Shown: positions 27,043 through 36,047, numbered from the stretch's first letter. The stretch: 64,000 nt of DNA from CBFDBF01 sp050291465 (GCA_050291465.1 JBNKJV010000012.1:32225-96224); one strand, 5' to 3'. Translations and numbers: made by a program. The notes: generated from the letters alone by a model not told the origin.

Positions 27043-27616
27043 AGACCTTCACAACCTTTTGCACGCCGCTGACATGACGAACCTTCTCCACCACCGTATC
27101 CGCTTCCTGCTGTGTCACCAACCCCATCAGGTAAACAACACTTCTCTCGGTAACCACCTTGATCCGCGTGGGATCGAATTCGGGAAGTTTGATATTGAAC
27201 AGTTCCACCTTCACCTTGGCGGTCAGATAACTATCGCCGCTCCTTTCCGTTAACGACGTGGGCTGCCTGATCTCGATCTCATCCACCACCCTCCGTACGC
27301 CCTGGATCTTTCTGACCATATCGACATAGCGATCACGAAGATCCGCGGAAGCGGCCTGTCCGGTAAGCAGTACCACCATGTTGTAGCTGGTTGCACTGAC
27401 ATTCGTACCGTCCCTGAGCTCCTTGTACTGAAGCCTTCTGTGCAACGCTTTGATCTCGATATTCTGATCTTCAACCGTGGATCCGGCGGTGCGCCGGTCG
27501 TGGGCCACCGAAGCTCCTACCGCGGCCCCCCCTCCCACCACGGCGGGCGTACAGCCCTGCAGGGCAGTCAGGGTAAGTGCAAGCGCGGTCAGACCGAGAG
27601 CAATTTTGAATTTCAT
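27017..27616 (-). CDS. dolP: DolP/YraP-like outer-membrane lipoprotein with two BON domains
   Basis: 199 residues. The signal peptide ends in a lipobox 'LQGC' (Cys22). Two BON domains follow (about 48-115 and 125-195), each with the pattern of a strand, then V-x-L-x-G and a V-x-x-V-x-x-V helix: 'MVVLLTGQAASADLRDRYVD' and 'VYLMGLVTQQEADTVVEKV'. In E. coli DolP binds anionic phospholipid and supports envelope integrity. It lies in the same block as yraN, lpoA and rsmI, as in E. coli, but without diaA. Confidence 0.9.
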   Translation of the reverse strand: MKFKIALGLTALALTLTALQGCTPAVVGGGAAVGASVAHDRRTAGSTVEDQNIEIKALHRRLQYKELRDGTNVSATSYNMVVLLTGQAASADLRDRYVDMVRKIQGVRRVVDEIEIRQPTSLTERSGDSYLTAKVKVELFNIKLPEFDPTRIKVVTERSVVYLMGLVTQQEADTVVEKVRHVSGVQKVVKVFEYVDGNG

Positions 27617-27688
27617 AGCGTATCTCCGTTAACAGTTCGAATTTCCGGACCGGTGTAGGTTTAGGCAGTATGACCCCCGACAACGGGA

Positions 27689-28060
27689 TTATGTTCCGGG
27701 CCGGAACGCATCTTTAATCCATTCTATCTTTCCGCCGTCTCCGGCGGAAAGTGCGACTACGTCAAACCGGCACGGAAGATCGGCCGCTCCTGTTTCCCGC
27801 AGGAGATACCGGGCGGCCGCGGAAATGATGCGCTCCCGCTTCACCGGTGTGACCGTCTCCGCGGCGCTTCCAAACCGGTCGTCTCTACGGTAACGGACTT
27901 CAATGAACACCAAACACGCCCTGTCGCGCATAATAAGATCCAACTCCCCGGATCGACAGCGGTAATTGCGGGTAATGAGCTTCAATCCTTCCCGTTCCAG
28001 GAAAGTGAGCGCCGCCGTTTCCGCTTTATCGCCGATATCCCTTGCCGACTTCCTTGTCAC
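27689..28060 (-). CDS. yraN: YraN family (UPF0102) nuclease-like protein
   Basis: 123 residues from a GTG at 28060. It has a PD-(D/E)xK-like core 'SGELDLIMRDRACLVFIEVRYR' broken into 'GELDLI' and 'VFIEVRYR', the UPF0102 hallmark, preceded by 'GDKAETAALTFLEREGLKLI'. The typical final Lys of 'FVEVK' is Arg-Tyr-Arg here, as is common in the family. It sits 53 bases after lpoA in a conserved gene order. Confidence 0.92.
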   Translation of the reverse strand: MTRKSARDIGDKAETAALTFLEREGLKLITRNYRCRSGELDLIMRDRACLVFIEVRYRRDDRFGSAAETVTPVKRERIISAAARYLLRETGAADLPCRFDVVALSAGDGGKIEWIKDAFRPGT

Positions 28061-28113
28061 GGGGTTTACGTTCCCTCCTGATAGATCGCAGATTGCCCGG
28101 GTGCGACACCCTC

Positions 28114-30033
28114 TCAGCGTAGAAACGAGGGCGCCGAAAAAGAGCCGCCACGGCGCTCCTCCATGCGCGGCGCATAACCGATCACCTTCGGTTTACCTCT
28201 TTTCATCTCGGCCCAGATTAACTGACGATGGACACGCTTGGAGCCATCCAGATAGAGAATGCCGGTCTTCCCGTCCAGGGTCTCACCACTGTCCATTTCC
28301 AGACGCGAGAGATGAGGCAGGATATCGTAGGCATCGATACCCATAGCAAACAGACGACCGTAGGCGGTCAGTTTCTTGGGTAATTTGTTATCCCCCGATT
28401 GATTCCCTTGCCCTTCAACCAGCAACCAGGGAATATCCGGGAATCTCACCCCGTTGAGGTCGATATCCCTTGGCGGATCAGGTACACCGCTATAGGCGTG
28501 GGAGGTTGAGTACACCGGAAGATCAGACGCGTGGTGAAACTGCAATTGCGGACGAATCTGGCGCGCCAGCTGTGATTTCGCCGCAAGAAAGATAAATCCG
28601 GCATCCTGACGGCGACGCGGTTCGAACTCCAGCTCAACACCGAGCAATCGCCGCAGCGCACGGTATCGATCTTTACTGTCCTTTACATTCAATACCGCCT
28701 GAATGGGTTCGGAGAAGTCGTGCTCGGCAGGTTTATAGGTATGCGCCTCCAGGAGTCTGCCCCCCAACTGCTCCCAGCGACCGAGAAAGGCGTTGTATAC
28801 CCGGGTTCCCCATTCATCCTCCGGGTACAGCGCCAACGCGGTTGTATGGCCGTCCATCCAGGCCCGCTCCGCCACCTGGCGCGCCTCATCCTCTGGAGAA
28901 AGAGCGAACTGGAAGAGATTTCGCGGCTGGGAAAATCCCGTCGGAATCTGGTTCAACGCCAATACCGGGGTATCGAGATAACCGGCCTGAGCCAGCCGCG
29001 CTACGGCGTCCTTGCTGAGCGGGCCGATCACCATATCGGCACCGGACTCCACCGCCCGCCGGTAGGTGGACCAGATTTCATTGCTGTTGGAACTGTCATA
29101 AAAGCGCAATTCCGGCCTGTTCCCTCCCTTCTTTTTGTAGTAAGCGGCCATCATTCCACGGCGCAACGCCTCCCCCGCGTTTGCGTATGGACCGCTCTGG
29201 GGCAGTAGAACCGCCACATGAGAAGGGGCACGATAAAGGGTGGATATACGTTGGAAATAGCCTTCCAACAGCTCCGGTAACGCCGGATGGCTGGAAAACC
29301 GCTCGCGCCAGGTCTCCAGACGTTGCTGGCCGAGGTGTGGATCGCTTGGGTAGACCTTGATTATGCGCGCCAGCTCCATCCAGCCGCCGAATACCCCCGG
29401 CGGGCTGGGTCGCATAATCTGCAAGGCGCTGTCGTTATAGGTCGATAGGGTACGTACTATCTCCTTCTGGACCTCTATCCGTTGTTGCGGGTCGGTCAGC
29501 AGAAGATCCAGTTCCGTCTGCGCCCGGGCGCTTTCAAACATATTTCCGGCAAGCTTGAAGGCATCGGAACGGGTACGATAAAAACGTATGAGGATATCCG
29601 ACGAGGCCTCCGCGGTGGGGCGCCGCTCCAGAAACTGCAGCGCCTCGTCCGGGTGATTGCGCTTTATCGCCACCTCGGCAAAGATCACTCTCTTGCGTAA
29701 ATCGAGCTCCGGGAACCCGCCGATCCCGATGACCGACTGCAGGCGGTAAGCGGACTCGGCATCTCCCACAACCAGGTAATCCTCCATCGCCCGCAACAGG
29801 GCCTGTTGCCGCATGGGAGGTTCGGACTCCGCGGCCAGCCGCTCAAACAAGGTCGCCGCGGCCAGATAGTCACCGGATTGTTCCAGCGCGATGGCGGGCG
29901 CGAAACGCGGATTATTACTTAAACTCGGTGGCGGCGGGGAACGCTCGATCTTCCAGGTAGGGGCCGGAACACAGCCCGAAAGGATCAAAAGCGTCAGGAG
30001 AAAAATCAGTGAAAAGCGGTGATGTATCTGCAT
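28114..30033 (-). CDS. lpoA: LpoA, lipoprotein activator of penicillin-binding protein 1A
   Basis: 639 residues. The signal peptide ends in the lipobox 'LSGC' (Cys21). An N-terminal TPR-like helical region (about 50-250) is followed by a periplasmic-binding-protein-like domain beginning at 'HVAVLLPQSGPYANAGEALR', with 'ADMVIGPLSKDAVARLAQAG' and 'FIFLAAKSQLARQIRPQL'. It stimulates PBP1A transpeptidase activity from the outer membrane. It is divergent from rsmI and leads the lpoA-yraN-dolP-glcD series. Confidence 0.93.
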   Translation of the reverse strand: MQIHHRFSLIFLLTLLILSGCVPAPTWKIERSPPPPSLSNNPRFAPAIALEQSGDYLAAATLFERLAAESEPPMRQQALLRAMEDYLVVGDAESAYRLQSVIGIGGFPELDLRKRVIFAEVAIKRNHPDEALQFLERRPTAEASSDILIRFYRTRSDAFKLAGNMFESARAQTELDLLLTDPQQRIEVQKEIVRTLSTYNDSALQIMRPSPPGVFGGWMELARIIKVYPSDPHLGQQRLETWRERFSSHPALPELLEGYFQRISTLYRAPSHVAVLLPQSGPYANAGEALRRGMMAAYYKKKGGNRPELRFYDSSNSNEIWSTYRRAVESGADMVIGPLSKDAVARLAQAGYLDTPVLALNQIPTGFSQPRNLFQFALSPEDEARQVAERAWMDGHTTALALYPEDEWGTRVYNAFLGRWEQLGGRLLEAHTYKPAEHDFSEPIQAVLNVKDSKDRYRALRRLLGVELEFEPRRRQDAGFIFLAAKSQLARQIRPQLQFHHASDLPVYSTSHAYSGVPDPPRDIDLNGVRFPDIPWLLVEGQGNQSGDNKLPKKLTAYGRLFAMGIDAYDILPHLSRLEMDSGETLDGKTGILYLDGSKRVHRQLIWAEMKRGKPKVIGYAPRMEERRGGSFSAPSFLR

Positions 30034-30151
30034 GGGTTCATTGAGGCGGACTCGATGGACAATAGTCCTGTCGCCTTGAAGCGTTTTCCAATAGTCTTAG
30101 GGTCTGTTAACACTAGCCTGAATCGGGCAAGTATCATTTTCGGGATAAATC

Positions 30152-31003
30152 GTGTCAATTGCAAAAGGCGTACTCTATATAGTGGCCACCCCCATCGGCA
30201 ATCTCGGGGACATGTCCCCCAGGGCTGTCGAGATATTGAAGGGTGCCGATCTGATCGCTGCAGAAGATACCCGGCACAGCCGGCCCCTGTTGCGCCATTT
30301 CGGCATCGCCACACCCCTGTTTTCCCTGCATGAGCACAATGAGCATGAGGCGAAAAACCGGATAGTGAAGCGCCTGCAGCAGGGGGACACCGTGGCGCTG
30401 ATATCGGATGCCGGAACCCCCCTGATCAGCGATCCGGGGTATCCTCTGGTGCGCGAGTGCCACCGGCTCGGGCTGGCCGTATCCCCGGTGCCGGGCCCCA
30501 ACGCCGCCGTAAGCGCCCTCTCCGTATCCGGACTGCCCACTGACCGCTTTCTGTTCGAGGGATTCCCGGAACGGACCCGTAAGGCCCGTAAGGAGCGGCT
30601 TGAGGCGCTGCGGGACGACCAACGCACCCTGGTCTTTTACGAATCCGGACATCGCATCAGGGAGAGCCTGCGGGACATGGAGGAGGTCTTCGGCCCGCAA
30701 CGCCCCGCCGTCCTGGCCCGGGAATTAACCAAACTGTACGAAACCGTGCTTTCCGGGACCCTCGATGAACTGGGCCGGATCCTCGACCAGGATCCCGATC
30801 AGCACAAAGGGGAATTCGTGCTGCTGGTGGGAGGCGCGGAAGGGAGGCCCGAGGGCGAACTCTCCCCCGAAGCGGAGCGCATTCTTCGAATTCTTTTGCA
30901 TGATCTGCCGGTGAAACAGGCCGCCGCCCTGGCGGCCAGGATCTCCGGGGAGAAAAAAAACCTGCTTTATCAATTCGCTATTTCCCTAAAACAGCAGGGA
31001 TAG
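30152..31003 (+). CDS. rsmI: 16S rRNA (cytidine(1402)-2'-O)-methyltransferase
   Basis: 283 residues from a GTG at 30152. It is an SPOUT-independent tetrapyrrole-methylase-fold enzyme with 'LYIVATPIGNLGDMSPRAVE' at the N-terminus, 'EDTRHSRPLLRHFGI', 'ALISDAGTPLISDPGYPLVR' and 'PGPNAAVSALSVSGL'. It methylates C1402 in the ribosomal P site. The gene faces away from lpoA, and the 118-base gap must hold both promoters; none was clear enough to mark. Confidence 0.95.
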   Translation: MSIAKGVLYIVATPIGNLGDMSPRAVEILKGADLIAAEDTRHSRPLLRHFGIATPLFSLHEHNEHEAKNRIVKRLQQGDTVALISDAGTPLISDPGYPLVRECHRLGLAVSPVPGPNAAVSALSVSGLPTDRFLFEGFPERTRKARKERLEALRDDQRTLVFYESGHRIRESLRDMEEVFGPQRPAVLARELTKLYETVLSGTLDELGRILDQDPDQHKGEFVLLVGGAEGRPEGELSPEAERILRILLHDLPVKQAAALAARISGEKKNLLYQFAISLKQQG

Positions 31004-31169
31004 ATTAGGGTGCGACGGCCCGCAGACGGGGCGGTAGAGAGGGAAAAGCGTTATCTCTCCCTGGCCGGGGGGAGGAAATTTCTGCTCCCCGCCGACCGGG
31101 AGACGACACGAAGGTATTGCGCTGAAACCCGTCTCAAGATATACAACCATTGTGAAAATCAATAACTAA

Positions 31170-31245
31170 GGAGCTTCTGATTAACTCCGTGAGGGGACTG
31201 ATCAGAAAAGCCCGGGGGAGAAACTCAACCGATCTCGGTTTTTTG
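31170..31245 (+). promoter_or_regulatory. Structured leader RNA with terminator-like hairpin upstream of nhaD
   Basis: Within the 257-base rsmI/nhaD spacer, TTCTGAT (31175-31181) pairs with ATCAGAA (31201-31207), enclosing a small hairpin CTCC-GTGA-GGGG (31185-31196). A terminator-like hairpin follows, AACCG/CGGTT (31227-31240) running into T's to 31244, just before the GGGGAG ribosome site and the GTG start of nhaD. This is a riboswitch- or attenuator-like arrangement; an ion-sensing RNA of the nhaA-I, nhaA-II or DUF1646 kind is a guess. Further upstream, GGGGAG/CTCCCC (31069-31074 with 31085-31090) may end the rsmI transcript. Confidence 0.45.
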
Positions 31246-31260
31246 GGGAGCTGAAATTAA

Positions 31261-32712
31261 GTGAATAGACTGTTTTTTCTTATGTTATCGGTTTTCGCAT
31301 TGACCCCCGGCGCAGTACTGGCCGCGGGGGAAGGGGCTCATCCCGCGCTGACCGACCACTGGGTTGGAATCACCGCCCTTATCATCTTCGCCCTGGCGTA
31401 TGCCCTGGTTATGGCGGAGGAATTCACCCACCTGCGCAAATCCAAGCCGGTGATCCTGGCAGCGGGTATCATCTGGGCCCTGATCGCCTGGACCATTTCC
31501 GGCATGGAGGGATTCGCGGCAGATGCGGCGGAAGAGGCGGTAAAACACAACCTGCTGGAATACGCCGAGCTGATGCTGTTCCTGCTGGTGGCCATGACCT
31601 ATATCAACGCCATGGATGAACGCAACGTGTTCGAGAACCTGCGCTCCTGGCTGGTTAAGATGGGCTTCGGCTTCCGCAAACTGTTCTGGATCACCGGTGT
31701 ACTCTCCTTTTTCATCTCTCCGGTGGCCGACAATCTGACTACCGCCCTGCTCATGTGCGCGGTGGTCCTGGCGGTAGGGGGCAACAACACCAAGTTCGTG
31801 CTGCTGGCCTGCATCAATATCGTGGTCGCCGCCAACGCCGGTGGGGCCTTCAGTCCCTTCGGAGATATCACCACCCTCATGGTGTGGCAGAAAAGCGTGA
31901 TGACCCCCCAGGGCCCGGTAGACTTCTGGAGCTTTTTCTCTCTCTTTCTCCCCGCTCTGGTCAATTGGCTGGTGCCCGCGGCAATCATGCACTTCGCCGT
32001 TCCGAATGAGCAACCTTCCGGGGACGGCGAGGCGGTAAACATGAAACGTGGCGCCCGGCGGATCATCGCCCTGTTTCTGCTCACCATCACCACGGCGGTC
32101 AGCTTTCACCACTTTCTGCACATGCCGCCGGTGATCGGTATGCTGACAGGCCTGGCCTATCTGCAATTTTTCGGTTATTTCCTCAAGAAGACCTATCGGC
32201 GGGAGCATCCCCAGCTCTCTTCAGCCGATAAACTGGAGTTAGATCACGACGGACAAATGGGCACACCCCTCTCCTTCGATGTATTCCACCGTCTGGCCCG
32301 GGCGGAGTGGGATACGCTGCTGTTTTTCTATGGCGTCGTACTCTGTGTAGGCGGTCTCGGTTTCATCGGTTATCTCGCCATGGCTTCCGAGGTGATGTAC
32401 GTGGATTGGGGTGCCACCAACGCCAATGTGGTTGTGGGGGTTCTCTCCGCTATCGTGGACAACATTCCGGTCATGTTCGCCGTACTTACCATGATGCCGG
32501 ACATGTCCATGGGCCAGTGGTTGCTGGTGACCCTCACGGCCGGTGTCGGCGGCTCCCTGCTCTCCATCGGCTCGGCCGCGGGAGTGGCCCTGATGGGGCA
32601 GGCGCGGGGCAAATACACCTTCTTCGGCCATCTTAAATGGACCCCGGTGATCGCGTTGGGATACGTGGCATCGATCGTCGTCCACATGTGGATAAACGCC
32701 GGGCTTATGTAG
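31261..32712 (+). CDS. nhaD: NhaD-type Na+/H+ antiporter (first of two)
   Basis: 483 residues from a GTG at 31261 with a GGGGAG site. The N-terminus looks like a cleavable signal or first helix, followed by about 11-12 membrane segments. NhaD hallmarks: 'EEFTHLRKSKPVILAAGIIW', 'MTYINAMDERNVF', 'NAGGAFSPFGDITTLMVWQ' with the ion-site Asp, 'FFYGVVLCVGGLGFIGYL', 'DNIPVMFAVLTMMPDMS' and 'GVGGSLLSIGSAAGVALMG'. It expels Na+ or Li+ in exchange for H+, mostly at alkaline pH. A second copy follows. Confidence 0.95.
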   Translation: MNRLFFLMLSVFALTPGAVLAAGEGAHPALTDHWVGITALIIFALAYALVMAEEFTHLRKSKPVILAAGIIWALIAWTISGMEGFAADAAEEAVKHNLLEYAELMLFLLVAMTYINAMDERNVFENLRSWLVKMGFGFRKLFWITGVLSFFISPVADNLTTALLMCAVVLAVGGNNTKFVLLACINIVVAANAGGAFSPFGDITTLMVWQKSVMTPQGPVDFWSFFSLFLPALVNWLVPAAIMHFAVPNEQPSGDGEAVNMKRGARRIIALFLLTITTAVSFHHFLHMPPVIGMLTGLAYLQFFGYFLKKTYRREHPQLSSADKLELDHDGQMGTPLSFDVFHRLARAEWDTLLFFYGVVLCVGGLGFIGYLAMASEVMYVDWGATNANVVVGVLSAIVDNIPVMFAVLTMMPDMSMGQWLLVTLTAGVGGSLLSIGSAAGVALMGQARGKYTFFGHLKWTPVIALGYVASIVVHMWINAGLM

Positions 32713-32717
32713 CCGCT

Positions 32718-32760
32718 AGGCGCAAGGGCGTCTCCGAACCTCTTCGGTTCGGCCGCGCCT
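32718..32760 (+). other. Two-tier stem-loop between the tandem nhaD genes
   Basis: Outer stem AGGCGC/GCGCCT (32718-32723 with 32755-32760) and inner stem CCGAACC/GGTTCGG (32734-32740 with 32746-32752). No T tract follows, so it is more likely an RNA-processing or stability hairpin than a terminator. Confidence 0.5.
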
Positions 32761-32791
32761 CGCACCAATATCCTTAATGGGCTGGCGATCG

Positions 32792-34240
32792 ATGGTTAAA
32801 CAGACTAAAACCCTTTTAACTTTCACCGCCCTGGCCGTTCTGCCGGCCGGAGTGTCGGCCAGCCTTTTAACCGGGAGCAGCCACGACTTCACCAACCACT
32901 GGATCGGGCAATTCAGCCTGGCGGTCTTTTTCTGCGCCCTGCTGGTCGCCATTCTGGAGGAGTTCACTCACCTGCGTAAGTCCAAGCCGGTGATCCTTTC
33001 CGCCGGCATAATCTGGGGGCTCATCGGCTGGTCCAGTCAGGTATTGCCGGAAATCCAGAACGCGGAACAGGCGGTGCGCCAAAATCTCCTGCAATACGTG
33101 GAACTGATGCTGGTGATGCTGGTGGTGATGACCTATATCAACGCCATGAGTGAGCGCCAGGTATTCAACACCCTGCGCCGGTGGATAATGACCAAGGGAT
33201 ACAGTTACCGCAAACTGTATTGGATCTCGGGACTGGCCAGCTTTTTTCTCGCTCCGTTGTTGGGCAACCTCGCGGTGGCCCTGCTGGCGGGAGCGACGAT
33301 AATGGCCATCGCAGGCAAGAACAGCCGCTTTCTCGCCCTGGGCTGCACCAACATCGTTCTGGCATGCAATGCCGGCGGCACCTTCAGCCCGTTCGGTGAT
33401 ATCACCACCCTCATGGTATGGCAGGCGCCGATTCATCCTACTGACCAAATGCTGGATTTCTGGTCGTTCTTTCAACTTTTCCCTTCCGCCCTGGTCGCCT
33501 ATCTGATACCTGCCGTGGGGATGCATTTCGCGGTTCCGGCGCGCGCACCGAAAACCGACTCCTGCAGAGCAACACCACGGCGGGGCGCCAAACGGGTCAT
33601 CCTGCTGTTTTTCGCCACCATCCTCTCAGCGATCATGTTTCGGGGACTGTTCGAGCTACCTGCGGTAGTGGGCATGCTGACCGGCCTGGCTTATCTGCAG
33701 TTCTTCGGTTATTACCTGAAAAAGACCCACGGCAAATCGGAACCGGTCACCATCGACGAAGAACAGATGGGCGGAATCGTACCGCTGGAGGGGAAAAATC
33801 CCTTTGACATTTTTGCCCGTATCGCCCGATCGGAATGGGATACGTTGTTTTTCATTTACGGCGTAGCCCTGTCCGTAGGCGGTCTCGCCTATCTCGGTTA
33901 TCTCGCTCTCGCTTCCGACGTATTTTATGGCCAATGGGGTGCCACCTACGCCAACATCATTCTGGGGCTTCTGTCCGGAGGCCTTGAAAACGTCCCTATC
34001 ATGTACGGAGTACTCGGCATGGCACCGGAGATGTCCCATGCCCAGTGGCTCCTGGCAACCTTCTGTACCGGCGTCGGCGGCTCCCTGCTCTCCATCGGCT
34101 CCGTCGCCGGGATAGCCCTGATGGGGGAAGCAAGAAACCATTACACATTCTTCTATCACCTGCGCTGGACCCCTCTGGTGCTGATCGGATATGCCTGCGG
34201 CATCGGGGTTCATCTGCTGCTGCACCAGAGCGCCCTCTAG
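32792..34240 (+). CDS. nhaD: NhaD-type Na+/H+ antiporter (second of two)
   Basis: 482 residues from the ATG at 32792; an ATG five codons earlier is possible, but 32792 gives the same length and N-terminal type as the first copy. It aligns with the first throughout: 'EEFTHLRKSKPVILSAGIIW', 'MTYINAMSERQVF', 'NAGGTFSPFGDITTLMVWQ' and 'GVGGSLLSIGSVAGIALMG'. Differences fall at functionally placed sites: 'SPVADNLTTALL' of copy 1 is 'APLLGNLAVALL' here (Asp to Gly), and 'DNIPVMFAVL' is 'ENVPIMYGVL'. Copy 2 may therefore have altered ion selectivity or a regulatory role. Confidence 0.93.
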   Translation: MVKQTKTLLTFTALAVLPAGVSASLLTGSSHDFTNHWIGQFSLAVFFCALLVAILEEFTHLRKSKPVILSAGIIWGLIGWSSQVLPEIQNAEQAVRQNLLQYVELMLVMLVVMTYINAMSERQVFNTLRRWIMTKGYSYRKLYWISGLASFFLAPLLGNLAVALLAGATIMAIAGKNSRFLALGCTNIVLACNAGGTFSPFGDITTLMVWQAPIHPTDQMLDFWSFFQLFPSALVAYLIPAVGMHFAVPARAPKTDSCRATPRRGAKRVILLFFATILSAIMFRGLFELPAVVGMLTGLAYLQFFGYYLKKTHGKSEPVTIDEEQMGGIVPLEGKNPFDIFARIARSEWDTLFFIYGVALSVGGLAYLGYLALASDVFYGQWGATYANIILGLLSGGLENVPIMYGVLGMAPEMSHAQWLLATFCTGVGGSLLSIGSVAGIALMGEARNHYTFFYHLRWTPLVLIGYACGIGVHLLLHQSAL

Positions 34241-34349
34241 CGCAGGGCTTCAGTATTTTCCACTCACTCGCCGATAATCGTTTACTCCAAAGTCTCGGCA
34301 ATTGTTGCTAGAATGCTCCGTTTTTTCCGGCCTGGAGCTTTCGTACCCG

Positions 34350-36026
34350 GTGAACATCGTCAACGGTCTGCATTTCAAGAATATCCGTGGGGATATCTAC
34401 GGCGGTATCACGGCCGCCGTGGTGGCGCTGCCCCTGGCCCTGGCGATGGGGGTATCTTCCGGAGCCGGCCCCATCGCCGGCATGTACGGCGCCATACTGG
34501 TGGGTTTATTCGCCGCCATTTTCGGCGGCACGCCGGCTCAGGTCTCGGGTCCCACCGGCCCCATGACGGTGGTGATGGCGGCCGTAATCACCCAGTACAC
34601 CGCCCTGTTTCCGCAGGACCCGGTCCACGGTTTCGCCATTGCCTTTACCGTAGTGATCATGGGGGGGCTGTTTCAGATCCTGTTCGGGTTTCTGAAAATC
34701 GGCAAATTTATCGAGCTGGTACCTCACCCGGTGGTGTCCGGATTCATGAGCGGCATCGGAGTAATCATTATCCTGCTGCAACTGCCCCCGTTGCTGGGGT
34801 TCGCCGCCCAGCCAGGCCCTATGGCCTCCGCCCAGGCCCTGCCGGAGGCGTACCATAATCTGGTGGGCGACGCCCTTATCCTCGGTGCCATCGCACTGGC
34901 CATAGTCTATCTTCTGCCGGCGAGGCTGAATCGGTTGATCCCTTCGCCCCTGGTGGCCCTGATCGTAGGCACCCTGACCTACGTGCTGTTCCTCAGTGGA
35001 GGCGACGCCTCGGTCCTGGGGGAGATCCCCACCGGCCTGCCGGATTTCCAGATCCCCACCTTTGAACTGGCCTTGCTGCCGAAGATGATTAAGTCGGCCC
35101 TGACCCTGGCCGCCCTAGGCTCCATCGACTCCCTGCTCACCTCCCTGGTGGCGGACAACGTAACCCGGACCTATCACAATTCGGACCGGGAGTTGATCGG
35201 CCAGGGTATCGGGAATACCGTTGCGGGATTTTTCGGCGGGCTGCCCGGAGCCGGAGCCACCATGCGCACGGTGGTCAATATCAAGGCCGGCGGTAAGACC
35301 CCGATCTCCGGTGCCCTCCACGCCCTGATCCTGCTTGCCATCGCCCTGGGAGCCGGAGCACTGGCCCAGAACATCCCCCATGCCGTGCTGGCCGGCATTC
35401 TCATCAAGGTGGGTACCGACATCATCGACTGGGATTACCTGAAGCGGCTCCGCAGCGCACCCACGGCAGGCATAACCACCATGGCCGTGGTGTTCTCCAT
35501 CACTGTTTTCGTAGATCTGATCGTGGCGGTAGCGGTTGGCATGACCATGGCCGGCATGATCTCCATGAAACGCACCGTGGACCTGCAGCTGAAAAGCATC
35601 AGCGCCATCCGCGAGGTGGACGAAGATACCCCCCTCAGCGAAGAAGAAGCGGAGATCATCAAAGAGGCGCAGGGACGCATCCTGCTGTTCCATCTGGGTG
35701 GACCCATGAGCTTCGGTGCCGCCAAGGGCATGGCGCGGCAACTAGCCCAGTTCGATCAATACGACGTACTGATTCTGGAACTGACCGATGTACCCCAGAT
35801 CGACTATACCGCCACCCGCGCCCTGTTCGATATGGTGCATGACGCCCAGTCCATGGGACGTCAGGTATTTCTGGTGGGTTGCCGTAAACAGGTGTGTGAC
35901 ATGATGGAGAAACTGGGCGTGACCGCCCAGGTGCCCGAAGAAAACCTGGTGGACGAGCGGCTGGACGCCCTCCATTTCGGCCTGCGGCTGCTGAAGGAAA
36001 GACAGACCGAAAACATTACCGGCTGA
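34350..36026 (+). CDS. bicA: BicA-like SulP family bicarbonate transporter with STAS domain
   Basis: 558 residues from the GTG at 34350. From there the protein begins 'NIVNGLHFKNIRGDIYGG', matching the cyanobacterial BicA N-terminus; the open frame to the TTG at 34302 adds unconserved residues. The membrane domain carries 'ALPLALAMGVSSGAGPIAGM', 'FGGTPAQVSGPTGPMTVVM' and 'DSLLTSLVADNVTRTYHNSD'. A cytoplasmic STAS domain spans about 440-545. BicA imports HCO3- with Na+. The position directly after two Na+/H+ antiporters suggests a sodium-driven inorganic carbon uptake unit. Another SulP anion substrate cannot be excluded. Confidence 0.88.
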   Translation: MNIVNGLHFKNIRGDIYGGITAAVVALPLALAMGVSSGAGPIAGMYGAILVGLFAAIFGGTPAQVSGPTGPMTVVMAAVITQYTALFPQDPVHGFAIAFTVVIMGGLFQILFGFLKIGKFIELVPHPVVSGFMSGIGVIIILLQLPPLLGFAAQPGPMASAQALPEAYHNLVGDALILGAIALAIVYLLPARLNRLIPSPLVALIVGTLTYVLFLSGGDASVLGEIPTGLPDFQIPTFELALLPKMIKSALTLAALGSIDSLLTSLVADNVTRTYHNSDRELIGQGIGNTVAGFFGGLPGAGATMRTVVNIKAGGKTPISGALHALILLAIALGAGALAQNIPHAVLAGILIKVGTDIIDWDYLKRLRSAPTAGITTMAVVFSITVFVDLIVAVAVGMTMAGMISMKRTVDLQLKSISAIREVDEDTPLSEEEAEIIKEAQGRILLFHLGGPMSFGAAKGMARQLAQFDQYDVLILELTDVPQIDYTATRALFDMVHDAQSMGRQVFLVGCRKQVCDMMEKLGVTAQVPEENLVDERLDALHFGLRLLKERQTENITG

Positions 36027-36047
36027 GGACCAAAACCGACCGGTGAA

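Noticed and set aside
31004..31260. RNase P RNA (rnpB), which often follows rsmI
   Set aside because: The spacer is far too short and lacks the conserved GAGGAAAGTCCGGGCTC core; only a loose GGAGGAAATTTCTGCTC resemblance is present.
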